Assembly (NCBI RefSeq): GCF_000520995.1
Contig: NZ_JACA01000014.1
Location: forward strand, 1-64,000
Direction of reading: 5' to 3'
Length of the DNA: 64,000 nt
DNA from: Aquimarina macrocephali JAMB N27
GTDB lineage: Bacteria; Bacteroidota; Bacteroidia; Flavobacteriales; Flavobacteriaceae
The first letter of the stretch is position 1. Each line of letters starts with the position of its first letter. This document shows, one piece after another, positions 33,236 to 42,990 of the stretch. The translations under genes were made by a program, and so were the position numbers. The notes beneath the pieces are model-generated. The model ran no database searches. It was given only the letters and a program-made list of their open reading frames with translations, and was not told where the DNA came from.

Positions 33236-33649
33236 ATGTCAACAGGATATTCGGGTACACCTCTAGCTAAAAAACTAGGTATTAAAGAGGATAATATATT
33301 AATGCTATATAAAAAACCAAATCATTATTACACTCTTTTTTCAGATTTACCAAAAGGAATCGAAGAGGTAAAGCAGCCTAAAAATAGAAGTGTAGATTTT
33401 ATTCATATTTTTTGTACCACTTTTAAGGAATTACAGGAAGTAGCGGTTATTTATAAAACTGCTTTAAAAAAGAACGGAATGTTATGGGTTAGTTGGCCTA
33501 AAGGAAGTTCATCCATCCCTACAGATCTTAAAAGAGACCCTATAAGAAATTACCTAATTAGTATAGGATTAGTTGATATTAAAGTGGCAGCAATAGATGA
33601 AGATTGGAGCGGACTAAAATTTGTATATAGAATCAAGGATAGAAATTAA
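33236..33649 (+). CDS. DUF3052 family protein
   Basis: The 137-residue protein starts MSTGYSGTPLAKKLGIKEDN and has the central strand DFIHIFCTTFKELQ and LWVSWPKGSSSIPTDL typical of the DUF3052 family of small cytoplasmic proteins of unknown biochemical role. An upstream GTG in the same frame would add 11 hydrophobic residues and is less likely. It stands alone between the divergent gcvT and the ECF sigma gene of the SusCD locus. Confidence 0.88.
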   Translation: MSTGYSGTPLAKKLGIKEDNILMLYKKPNHYYTLFSDLPKGIEEVKQPKNRSVDFIHIFCTTFKELQEVAVIYKTALKKNGMLWVSWPKGSSSIPTDLKRDPIRNYLISIGLVDIKVAAIDEDWSGLKFVYRIKDRN

Positions 33650-33844
33650 TGGAGTAAAACTTTCTTGTTATACTTATTTTTTAATGCCTTTATGAAAAAA
33701 CAAAAAACCAATAAAAACCCTGTATATATATGTATATGTCAGAGGAAAGATGCTGGTTTTGTGAAAATGAAATTTTTAATGTTAATTGTTTGTTGTAGTA
33801 TCGTTAAAAAAAAATATTTACCTTTATCATGAATTATTGTACTA

Positions 33845-34417
33845 GTGAAAAAGGAATCGCAAATAACACAAAGCTTTTTCATTAAGAATATAAATGAAGG
33901 AAATGAAGAAGCCTTCAAAATTCTTTTTGAACTTTATTATAGTAAGTTATTATATGTAGCTCAAAGCTATGTTTCTAATAAAGAAGAAGCAGAAGAGATA
34001 GTACAGGACGTATTTGTGAAAATCTGGAAAAACAAAAAAAATATTACCACTAATATTAATGGGTACCTATTTAAGAGCACCAAAAATTCCTGCCTGGATT
34101 ATTTGCGATCCAAAAAATATAAACTTAATAGCTCGAATAATATAGTACAACTTGAAGCATTTATAAACCATAGTGCACTTGCAGATAAAGATGCTTCTTC
34201 TATACTAGAGAAAGAATTAGAACAACGAATACAGACGGGTATTGAATTACTTCCTAAAAAATGCAAAAAAGTTTTTGTAAAAAGCCGGATTGAAGGTTTA
34301 AAGAATAGAGAAATATCTGATGAATTAGATATTTCAATTAAAACTGTAGAGAATCATATGTCTAAAGCTATAAAGCATATGAGGCTACATCTACGCGAAT
34401 TTTTATCTTTTTTTTAA
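33845..34417 (+). CDS. ECF sigma factor of the FecR/SusCD locus
   Basis: The 190-residue ECF sigma factor starts at a GTG (KKESQITQSFF) with region 2 near 15-85 (FKILFELYYSKLLYVAQSYV, AEEIVQDVFVKIWKN) and region 4 near 130-185 (PKKCKKVFVKSRIEGLKNREI, then SIKTVENHMSKAIKHM). It heads a co-directional group: sigma, FecR, SusC with STN domain, SusD and a lipoprotein. In such loci a ligand-bound receptor contacts FecR, which then releases the sigma factor. The ATG 16 bases upstream is out of frame. Confidence 0.93.
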   Translation: MKKESQITQSFFIKNINEGNEEAFKILFELYYSKLLYVAQSYVSNKEEAEEIVQDVFVKIWKNKKNITTNINGYLFKSTKNSCLDYLRSKKYKLNSSNNIVQLEAFINHSALADKDASSILEKELEQRIQTGIELLPKKCKKVFVKSRIEGLKNREISDELDISIKTVENHMSKAIKHMRLHLREFLSFF

Positions 34418-34485
34418 AAAAAACCAAAAATAATTGGGGGGGTAATACATATTTGTACGTCTGTATAAATATAAGACTGTAATTA

Positions 34486-35460
34486 ATGCAAGAAAAAGAC
34501 CTTATAAAGTATATAAAGGGAGATACCAGTCCTGATGAAAAGAAATCAGTAATTGAATGGATCAAGAAAGATAGCGAACATCAAAAACAATTCAATTTAC
34601 TAAAAGCAGAATATGTTGCTTCTACCTTGGATTCGTTAAGTGATATGGACGTCAATGTTCAATACCAACGTTTTTCTTCAAGGAAATCTAAGAAAAGAAG
34701 ATACTACTATGCAGCTATTGCAGCATCGATAATAGTCCCTTTTATATCGTGGTATATGTTCACATCTTTTCCTGATAACAATTTGATTGTTGATACTACA
34801 GAAATTTTTAGTACTACCACCAAGCATGTAACGACAAGCCATGGCGGGTACAAAACAGTAGTCTTACCTGATGGTTCTACTATTGTATTAAATGCAAATA
34901 GTAGTCTTACTTACCCTAATACATTTACAGATAGTATTAGGAAAGTTACTTTAATAGGAGAAGCATTTTTTGATATAAAGAGGGATGTTACCAAACCTTT
35001 TATAGTTACTACAGACCATATAAATATTAGAGTTTTGGGGACATCATTTAATGTAAAGTCCTATCCAAAAGACGAAAAAATTGAAACTACATTGGTGACA
35101 GGAAAAGTTGAAGTTTTTCAACAACAAATAGAAAAACCCATCGTTTTAGAACCGTCCCAGAGGGCAGTTTTTGATAAAGAAAAAAGTAATATCAAGGTGG
35201 ATAGAGTAGATTCTAAAAATATAGTTGCCTGGCAAGAAGGCAAATTAATTTTTGATAAAACTCCATTAAAACAAGTTGTATTAGATCTAAACAGAAAATA
35301 TAATGTAGAGTTTGTAATTAAATCTGATTCACTCCTACAGTATAAGTATACAGGAGAGTTTGATAACCTTACCCTAAAAGAGGTTTTAGAACTCCTCAAA
35401 ATGTCTTCACCTATTAATTATAAAAATGTAAACAACAAAGTCATGCTAAATTCAGAATAA
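34486..35460 (+). CDS. FecR family anti-sigma factor
   Basis: The 324-residue protein has a cytoplasmic sigma-binding part (1-about 75), one transmembrane helix near 80-98 (YYAAIAASIIVPFISWYMF), the periplasmic FecR domain (HGGYKTVVLPDGSTIVLNANSS, GEAFFDIKRD, RVLGTSFNVKSYP) and a C-terminal DUF4974-type domain that meets the STN domain of the receptor. It sits 68 bases after the sigma gene and 87 bases before susC. It is expected to hold the sigma factor inactive until signalled. Confidence 0.95.
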   Translation: MQEKDLIKYIKGDTSPDEKKSVIEWIKKDSEHQKQFNLLKAEYVASTLDSLSDMDVNVQYQRFSSRKSKKRRYYYAAIAASIIVPFISWYMFTSFPDNNLIVDTTEIFSTTTKHVTTSHGGYKTVVLPDGSTIVLNANSSLTYPNTFTDSIRKVTLIGEAFFDIKRDVTKPFIVTTDHINIRVLGTSFNVKSYPKDEKIETTLVTGKVEVFQQQIEKPIVLEPSQRAVFDKEKSNIKVDRVDSKNIVAWQEGKLIFDKTPLKQVVLDLNRKYNVEFVIKSDSLLQYKYTGEFDNLTLKEVLELLKMSSPINYKNVNNKVMLNSE

Positions 35461-35462
35461 TA

Positions 35463-35498
35463 AATAGAGAAGAGGATGCGGCAACATCCTCCTCTATT
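35463..35498 (+). repeat. stable hairpin between fecR and susC
   Basis: AATAGAG..GAGGATG (35463-35478) pairs with CATCCTC.CTCTATT (35485-35498), a stem of about 14 pairs with a two-base bulge. No T-run follows. It lies 50-85 bases before the susC start and may tune the relative amount of regulator and receptor mRNA by processing or partial termination. Confidence 0.6.
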
Positions 35499-35547
35499 AA
35501 TCATTTAATTAGACTCAGAATTAGAATAATTAAAATCACACAAAATT

Positions 35548-38500
35548 ATGAAAAAAAAACTTTCCGGAGTTTTCTTATCCAGAAAACATCTTATAAGAAT
35601 TATGAAAATTTATTCTTTACTTATTTGTATTACTATTTCAAAGCTATTTTCATTTAATACATATTCTCAAAATATATCGATCTCCCTGGAGGAAGTTACA
35701 TTGCAGATGGCCATTGAAGAGATTGAACAAAAAAGCGAATTCCGCTTCTTTTATAATAACAATTTGGTTGACATTTCAAGAAAAGTATCTCTTACAGCCA
35801 CTAATGAGCGGGTAAAAAAAGTACTGTACGGGCTATTTGATGATACTAATATAAATTTTAAAATTCATAAAAATCAAATAGTTTTATTTCCAAGAAATGT
35901 AAAAACATCAGATTTAGCGCTTAAGAATCTATTAGATTACATGGAAGAAAAATCAATAGAGCAAACCAGTAAAAATACCATTAGCGATAAAACAAAAACG
36001 CAGCAAAATTTTGTAAGCGGTAATGTGCTAAGCGAAGAAGGTTACCCTTTACCTGGAGTAAATGTGGTTATTAAAGGCACAAATAAAGGGACATTAACTG
36101 ACTTTGACGGGAATTATAAATTGGAAGCAAATCAAGGTGATACCCTGGTGTTTTCTTATGTAGGTTTTGAAAATCAGGAGATTATAGTAAATAAAAACAC
36201 TGTTAATATAACCCTAAAAGAAGATATCAGTAATCTAGAAGAAGTTATTGTAACCGGGTATGGTGTTCAACGAAAATCCAGACTTACAGGCTCGGCACTA
36301 AATGTAGATGTAAAATCAATTACTGCTACCCCAAGAGCAGCTTTGCAGGAGAGTATTCAAGGTAATATTGCAGGTGTACAAGTAACTGCAAGTAGTGGGC
36401 AACCAGGAGCGTCTCCCAATGTAAGAATACGAGGAGTTGGATCATTTGAATCTGCATTCCCGCTATATGTTATTGATGGTTTTCAAACTACAAATTCTTC
36501 AGTGGTAACATCACTTAACCCAAACGATATTGAAGCAATTTCTATCTTAAAAGATGCTGCTGCTACTTCTATTTATGGAGTAAGAGGAGCTAATGGGGTA
36601 ATCGTTATAAAAACCAAATCTGGTGTATCAGGTAAAACTCAGGTTTCATATAGCGTTCAATCTGGTTTGTCATCAGCAACTGTGGCAGAACGGTTTAAAC
36701 CATTAAACACTTCAGAATTGCAAGAATTATTGGTAGAAGGAGTTCAAAATGCAGGAATACGTGATAACGATGCCGATGCATTAACTTTTTTGACTGATAA
36801 TGGATTTAATCCAGATGTAAATACAGATTGGTATGATGAACTTACTAGAGATGGATTATACCAACAGCATAACCTCTCTGTAAGAGGAGGAGCAGAAAAC
36901 ACAAAATTTTATCTTTCTGGAGGGTACTTTAATCAAGAAGGAATTATTCTAAATTCTCAATTAGAACGGATGAATACCAGATTAAAAGTCGATCATAAAT
37001 TTACAGATCGTTTAAAACTAGATGTAAATATCTCTTATAATAAATCTATTTCTAAAGAAAGACCAAGAGGAGGACAGTTTGCCAATCCAGTTCGTTCGAT
37101 ATACAGAATTCGACCAGATATATCTCCTTATAATGAGGATGGTACATTTAATTTTGGGTTTAATAGTACTCATAATCCAATTGCCCAAGCGCAAGATGAA
37201 ATACGAAAAGATATTGATCATAGAATATTAGCCGGAGCAGGATTATCATATGAAATCGTAAAAAATCTATCTTTTGAATCTTTGATTAATATGAATCAAA
37301 CATTTCAAGATGAGTTTATAAGACTCCCTGCCGGTTATGGAGATGGAAGACCTTTAGGTAGAGGAGAACAGGATTCTAACTTCTTGTTTTCCTGGCTGTT
37401 TAGAAATTTACTACGTTATAACCTGGATTGGAATAACAATAGTTTAACTGCGTTTGGAGGGTATGAATTACAAAAAACCAGAAATAAATTCAGTGACCTT
37501 ACTGTAGAAAATATTCCAGATGGGTTTGAAGATTTGAATAATGGTAGTACTCCAACCTTAGCTTCTACGAATAAAGCACAAAGTGGTTTAAACTCCGTAT
37601 TTCTTAATGCAGAATATTCACAAAATGATAAATATCTGATAAGCGGTTCTGTACGACGTGATGGATCTTCAAGTTTTGGAGAAAATAATCAATTTGCAAT
37701 ATTTTGGTCAGTAGGTCTGGGATGGAATATTGCCAATGAGTCATTTATGGAATCTGTAGGTTTTATAAATGATTTAAAATTAAGATCGAGTTATGGTGTA
37801 AATGGTAATGATCCTGAGACAGGAATATACAACCTGTTTAGAGTTAATGATAGTGATGGTAATCCTGGTTTGATTTTTACATCGGTAGGAAACCCTGATA
37901 TTAAGTGGGAGTTAAACAAAGCTTTTAATGTAGGATTAGACTATTCCTTTTTGAATAATAGAATACAAGGTAGTATTGATTGGTACACCAGAGAGACAAC
38001 TGATTTACTAAGACAGAGACCTATTTCTGCAGCTAATGGAGATGGAGGAGAGGATGGTAGTGAAGGAAATAATATCGCAGAAAATATTGGATCGATGGAA
38101 AACACCGGGGTAGAATTCGATATTACTTCTCGTAATATTGTTTCGAATACCGAAGGATTTGCATGGACTACAAATTTCAATTTTACAGCAAATAAAAATG
38201 AAGTTACTAAACTAAGTAGGGGAGGCGACCCAATAATAGGCGGTACTAGTATTGTGGCAATTGGAGAAGATATAGAAACTTTTTATTTACCACGATATGC
38301 AGGAGTAGACCCCGCAAATGGTAATGCTCTTTGGTATGTTGATGATACCAGAACAGAAGTAACTTCAAATTATAATAATGCAGACCAGGTAATTATAGGA
38401 AATGCAACTCCCGATTTTTATGCAGGCCTTAGAAATTCTTTTTCATACAAAGGAATTACTCTGGATTTTCAAATATATACTGCCTGGGGAGGTTTGGTAT

Positions 38501-38919
38501 ATGATACATGGAACAGGTTTACTAATAGTGATGGTTCTCGACGTTTATCTTCTACAGGAAATGTGAGTCGTGGTACTTATGACAGAAGGTGGCAAAAGCC
38601 AGGAGATGTTACAGATATCCCAGCCTTTGTATATGGAAATGGGCAATCAGGTAGTTCTGCGCTACGGTCAAGTAGATTTGTGTATGATGGAAGCTATGTG
38701 AGATTAAGAGAAGTAACACTTTCTTATGATCTTCCATTAGTTTCAATAGAAAGAATAGGGCTTTCTAATGCCCGAGTGTATGTTAAAGGAACTAATCTAT
38801 ACACTTTTATAAAAGATGATCGATTAGAAAGAGATCCCGAAGCAGGGTCAGACGGTAGATTGAATCAGGAAATACCTATTTCAAGTACATTGTTTTTAGG
38901 TTTAGACATCACATTTTAA
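35548..38919 (+). CDS. SusC/RagA-family TonB-dependent receptor with STN domain
   Basis: The 1123-residue outer-membrane transporter has a signal peptide, an N-terminal STN (secretin/TonB) signalling domain (about 45-115: ISLEEVTLQMAIEEIEQ), a CarboxypepD_reg-like domain (about 150-225: PLPGVNVVIKGT, YVGFENQEI), a SusC-type plug (EEVIVTGYGVQRKSRLTG), a long beta barrel (about 340-1100) and a terminal aromatic (LFLGLDITF). It should import an oligomer delivered by the SusD lipoprotein, with TonB energy, and signal to FecR through STN. The substrate is unknown because no degradative enzyme lies in the locus. Confidence 0.97.
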   Translation: MKKKLSGVFLSRKHLIRIMKIYSLLICITISKLFSFNTYSQNISISLEEVTLQMAIEEIEQKSEFRFFYNNNLVDISRKVSLTATNERVKKVLYGLFDDTNINFKIHKNQIVLFPRNVKTSDLALKNLLDYMEEKSIEQTSKNTISDKTKTQQNFVSGNVLSEEGYPLPGVNVVIKGTNKGTLTDFDGNYKLEANQGDTLVFSYVGFENQEIIVNKNTVNITLKEDISNLEEVIVTGYGVQRKSRLTGSALNVDVKSITATPRAALQESIQGNIAGVQVTASSGQPGASPNVRIRGVGSFESAFPLYVIDGFQTTNSSVVTSLNPNDIEAISILKDAAATSIYGVRGANGVIVIKTKSGVSGKTQVSYSVQSGLSSATVAERFKPLNTSELQELLVEGVQNAGIRDNDADALTFLTDNGFNPDVNTDWYDELTRDGLYQQHNLSVRGGAENTKFYLSGGYFNQEGIILNSQLERMNTRLKVDHKFTDRLKLDVNISYNKSISKERPRGGQFANPVRSIYRIRPDISPYNEDGTFNFGFNSTHNPIAQAQDEIRKDIDHRILAGAGLSYEIVKNLSFESLINMNQTFQDEFIRLPAGYGDGRPLGRGEQDSNFLFSWLFRNLLRYNLDWNNNSLTAFGGYELQKTRNKFSDLTVENIPDGFEDLNNGSTPTLASTNKAQSGLNSVFLNAEYSQNDKYLISGSVRRDGSSSFGENNQFAIFWSVGLGWNIANESFMESVGFINDLKLRSSYGVNGNDPETGIYNLFRVNDSDGNPGLIFTSVGNPDIKWELNKAFNVGLDYSFLNNRIQGSIDWYTRETTDLLRQRPISAANGDGGEDGSEGNNIAENIGSMENTGVEFDITSRNIVSNTEGFAWTTNFNFTANKNEVTKLSRGGDPIIGGTSIVAIGEDIETFYLPRYAGVDPANGNALWYVDDTRTEVTSNYNNADQVIIGNATPDFYAGLRNSFSYKGITLDFQIYTAWGGLVYDTWNRFTNSDGSRRLSSTGNVSRGTYDRRWQKPGDVTDIPAFVYGNGQSGSSALRSSRFVYDGSYVRLREVTLSYDLPLVSIERIGLSNARVYVKGTNLYTFIKDDRLERDPEAGSDGRLNQEIPISSTLFLGLDITF

Positions 38920-38929
38920 ACGAATTATC

Positions 38930-40345
38930 ATGAAAAAATACACTTATATATTTATTACCATACTACTCACATTATTATCATGTGAGGATACTTTAGAGCA
39001 ACGTTTTTCTGATGCTGTAGAAGTAGAAGATGCTATTACAGATATCAATTCTTTGAAACTCGCTACTAGTGGAGCATATAGCTTCCTTGCAAATCCAGCG
39101 TTATACAACAGAACTTTTACGCTATTGCCCGAGATTATGTCGGATAATGCATTTATAGATGCTTTTGATAATACAGGAAGGTACTTAGAATTTGACGATT
39201 ATATAGTTACATCAAATGATACTAGAACTAACGAGGCGTGGAATATTACATCTCGAATAATTGCTACTACTTCAATTGTAATACGTGAAGGCAAGAAATT
39301 ATCTTTTCCTGAGACGGTACAAGAAGATGCAGATCAGTATATAGGAGAAATGTATGCGTTGAGAGCGTTGGCTTTTCATAATTTTCAGCTGTTATTTGCT
39401 CAACCTTATAACTTTACTACAGATGCTTCTCATTTAGGTGTTCCAATACCAGATTTTGAACTATTGGGTGATGGAGCAGATATTCAAGAACCTCCACGAA
39501 GTACAACAGCAGCTGTTTATCAACAAATAATTAGTGATCTGATGGAAGCTATTAATCTGATGCGTACAGAATCCAGACCTACAAGATTGGATATCAATGC
39601 TGCCAAAGGACTATTGGCAAGAGTGTACTTACATCAAGAGAATTGGACAGGAGCCAGAGATATGGCTACCGATGTTATTAATACCAGTGGTAAAAGTTTA
39701 CTAACAAGAGATAATTATATTACAGGTTGGGCAGAGGACTTTAACTCAGAAAGTTTATTTGTTGTAGCTAATAATGAAACCGATAATTCGGGTTCAAATT
39801 CAATTAGTCATTTTTACCTTAATTATAAAGATGCGTTTGCTACTGATAATTTTAAGAGTAATTTATCTGATACAGATATTAGAAAAGAGTTGTACCCAGC
39901 AGATGGAGCAGTAAATCTAATACAAAAATTTCCTCGCAACGATACTCAGGATGATAATGTACATGTTTTACGACTTTCGGAGATGTATTTGATAAAAGCA
40001 GAAGCACATGCACAATTAAATGAAGATTCTGATGCTCAGCAAGCTTTGGATGTAATTATTCATCGCGCATTAGAAATACCTGTTCCTCCAGATACATTAC
40101 CAGTATCAACAGAAACAGGGCAAGCACTACAGGATAAAATTTTACTGGAAAGAAGAAAAGAGTTAGCTTTTGAAGGATTTAGGCTCTTTGACCTTACCAG
40201 ACATGGTATCACTTTTAATAAATACAGACAAGATGGGGATCCAATCGAGATTAATGCCCCAGCCAATAGAACGATCTTACCTGTACCTATCGATGAAATC
40301 AATGTAAACCCAAATATCGCTAATCAACAAAATCCAGGATATTAA
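38930..40345 (+). CDS. SusD/RagB-family substrate-binding lipoprotein
   Basis: The 471-residue lipoprotein (lipobox LLSCED, Cys18) belongs to the SusD/RagB family that covers the SusC pore and captures the nutrient. Helical TPR-like repeats are visible (ALRALAFHNFQLLFAQPYNF, AAKGLLARVYLHQENWTGA, LSEMYLIKAEAHAQLNED), and the C-terminal RRKELAFEGFRLFDLTRHG motif is typical. It follows susC by 10 bases and is translationally close to the next lipoprotein gene. Confidence 0.97.
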   Translation: MKKYTYIFITILLTLLSCEDTLEQRFSDAVEVEDAITDINSLKLATSGAYSFLANPALYNRTFTLLPEIMSDNAFIDAFDNTGRYLEFDDYIVTSNDTRTNEAWNITSRIIATTSIVIREGKKLSFPETVQEDADQYIGEMYALRALAFHNFQLLFAQPYNFTTDASHLGVPIPDFELLGDGADIQEPPRSTTAAVYQQIISDLMEAINLMRTESRPTRLDINAAKGLLARVYLHQENWTGARDMATDVINTSGKSLLTRDNYITGWAEDFNSESLFVVANNETDNSGSNSISHFYLNYKDAFATDNFKSNLSDTDIRKELYPADGAVNLIQKFPRNDTQDDNVHVLRLSEMYLIKAEAHAQLNEDSDAQQALDVIIHRALEIPVPPDTLPVSTETGQALQDKILLERRKELAFEGFRLFDLTRHGITFNKYRQDGDPIEINAPANRTILPVPIDEINVNPNIANQQNPGY

Positions 40346-40358
40346 AAACGAAACAAAC

Positions 40359-41468
40359 ATGAAAAGTATAAAATTTATATACCTCATAGGTTTAGTAAGT
40401 ATCCTAGGTTGTGATACTGAAAACGACGTACTATTACCCTCTGAATTTAATTATATTTCTTTTAAAACTAATGAAATTAATGTTCTTGAATCTGATATGG
40501 GAGCAGTTACTACTACTTTTACATACTCGGGTGAGCTTCTTTCTGAAGATCTGACGGTGAACTATACCGTGGCATTTCCAGATCAAGATGCTGCTCAAGA
40601 AGGAATTGATTTTATGCTTCCTGCAAGTTCGGGAAGCTTTGTCTTACCTGCCGGGCAATCAACAGTGGATGTGATACTGCTTGAATCTTTGGTTGATGAT
40701 GATCTTTCTAAAGGATCAAGAGCAGTGACATTTAGTCTTCAATCTATACAAGGTTATATCTTAGGGGAACCAGACAAAAGAGAAAATAAAAGTGTAACGA
40801 TAAATATTGGAGAAGATGATCTTTTTGAATTTGGATATACCAGTTTTGAAGAAGTGCCAACTTTTGGGACCTTAACTAGGTATCCACGTCCAGCTGCAAC
40901 ACAGGAACCGTTACCAAATATTCAGGATACAGACCCAGGATCAGAAGTTCCTTATGTGAGTTATATAAGTACGGGTAGTGAATTAGGTTTTACAGCATCT
41001 TTTTTGGCAGCAAGTGTTAGTGCGATTGAACAAGAAATAATGGGAGTCTATAATACTACGGTTACTTCTGCAAACCCTGATAGTTTCGAAACTAATTTTA
41101 TCGATGGAAACCAAGGGTATATCACATCCGATCTCGATGGCTTTGTAACACTAACTTTTGATGAAATTACTGGCTTAAATCCAGATGTGACTAATGCCGT
41201 GTTAGATATAAAATTGTTTTTTAGAACCACCTCGTGGGAAACAGAAGATGGGGTTGTAGTTTACTTTGAAACAGCAGATGGCTTAGGAGATCCCATTCTT
41301 TCTATTTTTGATGATGATGTTGAAGCTGTAGAAGGAACATGGCAAGAATTGAGAATACCAATACCAGATAACAAATTAGCTACAGGGAAATTAGTAGTAA
41401 CATTTAGAAATGGTGCAGGTACAGAAATGATTATTTTAGATTCTATATCGATAAAAGGAATTTTATAG
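40359..41468 (+). CDS. surface lipoprotein of SusCD locus, Calx-beta-like plus C-terminal beta-sandwich
   Basis: The 369-residue protein has a lipobox LGCDTEND (Cys18). Residues of about 30-150 resemble a Calx-beta-type domain (TVNYTVAF, GSFVLPAGQSTVDVILLESLVDDD, KSVTINIGEDD). The C-terminal half (about 160-365) looks like a jelly-roll binding domain (FEEVPTFG.., DFETNFIDGNQGYITS, FRNGAGTEMIILDSISI). It is the last gene of the SusCD group and ends at a terminator, so it probably binds the same ligand outside the cell. No catalytic residues were recognised. Confidence 0.85.
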   Translation: MKSIKFIYLIGLVSILGCDTENDVLLPSEFNYISFKTNEINVLESDMGAVTTTFTYSGELLSEDLTVNYTVAFPDQDAAQEGIDFMLPASSGSFVLPAGQSTVDVILLESLVDDDLSKGSRAVTFSLQSIQGYILGEPDKRENKSVTINIGEDDLFEFGYTSFEEVPTFGTLTRYPRPAATQEPLPNIQDTDPGSEVPYVSYISTGSELGFTASFLAASVSAIEQEIMGVYNTTVTSANPDSFETNFIDGNQGYITSDLDGFVTLTFDEITGLNPDVTNAVLDIKLFFRTTSWETEDGVVVYFETADGLGDPILSIFDDDVEAVEGTWQELRIPIPDNKLATGKLVVTFRNGAGTEMIILDSISIKGIL

Positions 41469-41501
41469 GAAAAAGTAAAGGGATTTGAGTTAGTTATTGA
41501 T

Positions 41502-41544
41502 AATGGGTTCGATTGATATTAAAATTATTCGAGCCCATTTTTAT
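41502..41544 (+). terminator. terminator of the SusCD operon
   Basis: AATGGGTTCGA (41502-41512) pairs with TCGAGCCCATT (41529-41539), with one G-T pair, and is followed by a T-run. It ends the transcript after the lipoprotein gene. Confidence 0.8.
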
Positions 41545-41642
41545 TAATGAAACTCTGACCAGTGACTGATATTATATTTCCATTTAAATCCATATCTTGT
41601 TAGCAGCAAAACACAATATTTTGCTTGCCAAATTATAAATGG

Positions 41643-42212
41643 ATGGATTATAAAATTCTTAATGAGAACCTGGTCTACGATGGTTTTTTGAAAGTAAAAA
41701 AAGCAGTAGTTACTCACGATCGTTTTCATAAGGATACTCCCATAACATATTCTCGAGAAATGGTAGATCGAGGAGATTCTGTCGCAATTTTATTGTATGA
41801 AAAAAATACAGATCACCTGATATTGATTAACCAATTTCGTTACCCTACTACAAAAAATGGTAATGGCTGGCTTTTAGAGATTCCTGCCGGAGGTTTAGAA
41901 GAAAATGAAGACCCTGTTGCATGTGCAATTCGTGAGGTTAAAGAAGAAACAGGATATCTAGTTAATAGTTTAGAGCATATAACTACATTTTATGCTACTC
42001 CAGGAGGCTCTTCTGAGCGTATGTATCTATATTATGCAGAAGTTTCTGATAAAGATAAAATATATGTTGGGGGAGGATTACAGGAAGAAGATGAAGATAT
42101 TGAGCTATGTAAGCATCATATTTCAGAAATTGATGATCTACTAGAATCAGGAAGAATATGTGATGCAAAAACCATTATAGCATTCCAGTGGTTTAAAACA
42201 ACCCGGCTTTAA
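41643..42212 (+). CDS. NUDIX hydrolase (NudK/ADP-ribose pyrophosphatase-like)
   Basis: The 189-residue protein started at the ATG at 41643 (MDYKILNEN) contains a full NUDIX box, GGLEENEDPVACAIREVKEETGY, with the required REVKEE core, plus RYPTTKNGNGW and LEIPAGG upstream. Members hydrolyse GDP-mannose, ADP-ribose or similar nucleoside diphosphate sugars, and the NudK subgroup has this length and the YATPGGSSERMYLY loop. A TTG six codons upstream is a less likely start. The substrate is uncertain. Confidence 0.9.
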   Translation: MDYKILNENLVYDGFLKVKKAVVTHDRFHKDTPITYSREMVDRGDSVAILLYEKNTDHLILINQFRYPTTKNGNGWLLEIPAGGLEENEDPVACAIREVKEETGYLVNSLEHITTFYATPGGSSERMYLYYAEVSDKDKIYVGGGLQEEDEDIELCKHHISEIDDLLESGRICDAKTIIAFQWFKTTRL

Positions 42213-42304
42213 ACTATTTTAGGATACTTATATCGTATACGAAATGACTGCTCAATAATAAGCAGTAAAACAAAAAGAGTCTTTATGAATTGAAAAAGAA
42301 CTTG

Positions 42305-42892
42305 TTATTTGCAATTCATAGTAACGGTCACTTTTTTTAATTTCTTCCAGATTTGATGTTCGAGAGGTTGAGGAGATAAATTAAACAATACAAGGTGCTT
42401 ATTTTCTAATTTACACTTACTATACTTTACTGTAATATTTAGATTCACTTCTTTTTTTGTAGTAAAAGCATCATAAGCAATTATTTTTCCTACATATACA
42501 GAATCATTTACTTTTTCAAAAAAAGCTTTAGACTTAGGTATTTTATTCTTTTGTTCTGAATCCATTTTGGATACCAAACGCATTAAACCATCAAAATATG
42601 CTTCCATTTCGGATTCAAGTTTTTTAGCAGATAACTGAGGATTCTCATTTAAATCCCATAAAAAAGCATATGAAAAATAGTCAGAAGTGCCTTCTTTTCC
42701 CCATCCTGGGGCAAAACGTACATGTTCAATACCCGAATATTGTAAGGAAGTAGCAAATTCTAAAGGAAATTCAATAACTTCGCCCCTCCAATTTTCAGAA
42801 GCACTTAATAAATTTTTAGTATTGGAATCATTGCCACATTGAACAAATAATAACGTTAGTATAATAAAAGGTATGGTTTTTGCAAAAGACAT
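42305..42892 (-). CDS. lipoprotein of unknown function
   Basis: The 195-residue protein has a signal with lipobox LLFVQC (Cys19). The mature part has a conserved-looking segment ENWRGEVIEFPLEFATSLQY and HVRFAPGWGKEGTSDYFSYAF, rich in aromatic residues, with a helical middle and a final Cys. I do not recognise the family. It is divergent from the degenerate M28 gene at 42991 and convergent with the NUDIX gene. Confidence 0.8.
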   Translation of the reverse strand: MSFAKTIPFIILTLLFVQCGNDSNTKNLLSASENWRGEVIEFPLEFATSLQYSGIEHVRFAPGWGKEGTSDYFSYAFLWDLNENPQLSAKKLESEMEAYFDGLMRLVSKMDSEQKNKIPKSKAFFEKVNDSVYVGKIIAYDAFTTKKEVNLNITVKYSKCKLENKHLVLFNLSPQPLEHQIWKKLKKVTVTMNCK

Positions 42893-42990
42893 ATTAAAGT
42901 GTTATTTTATGCAATAAAAATACAAAATTGTTTAATTACAGATTTTTCATAAATTTGTGTTAAAGGGAAAAAGAATACAAAACCTACAAA

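Noticed and set aside
33829..33844. ATG at 33829 as the ECF sigma start
   Set aside because: It is out of frame with the sigma coding sequence; the GTG at 33845 gives the full domain.
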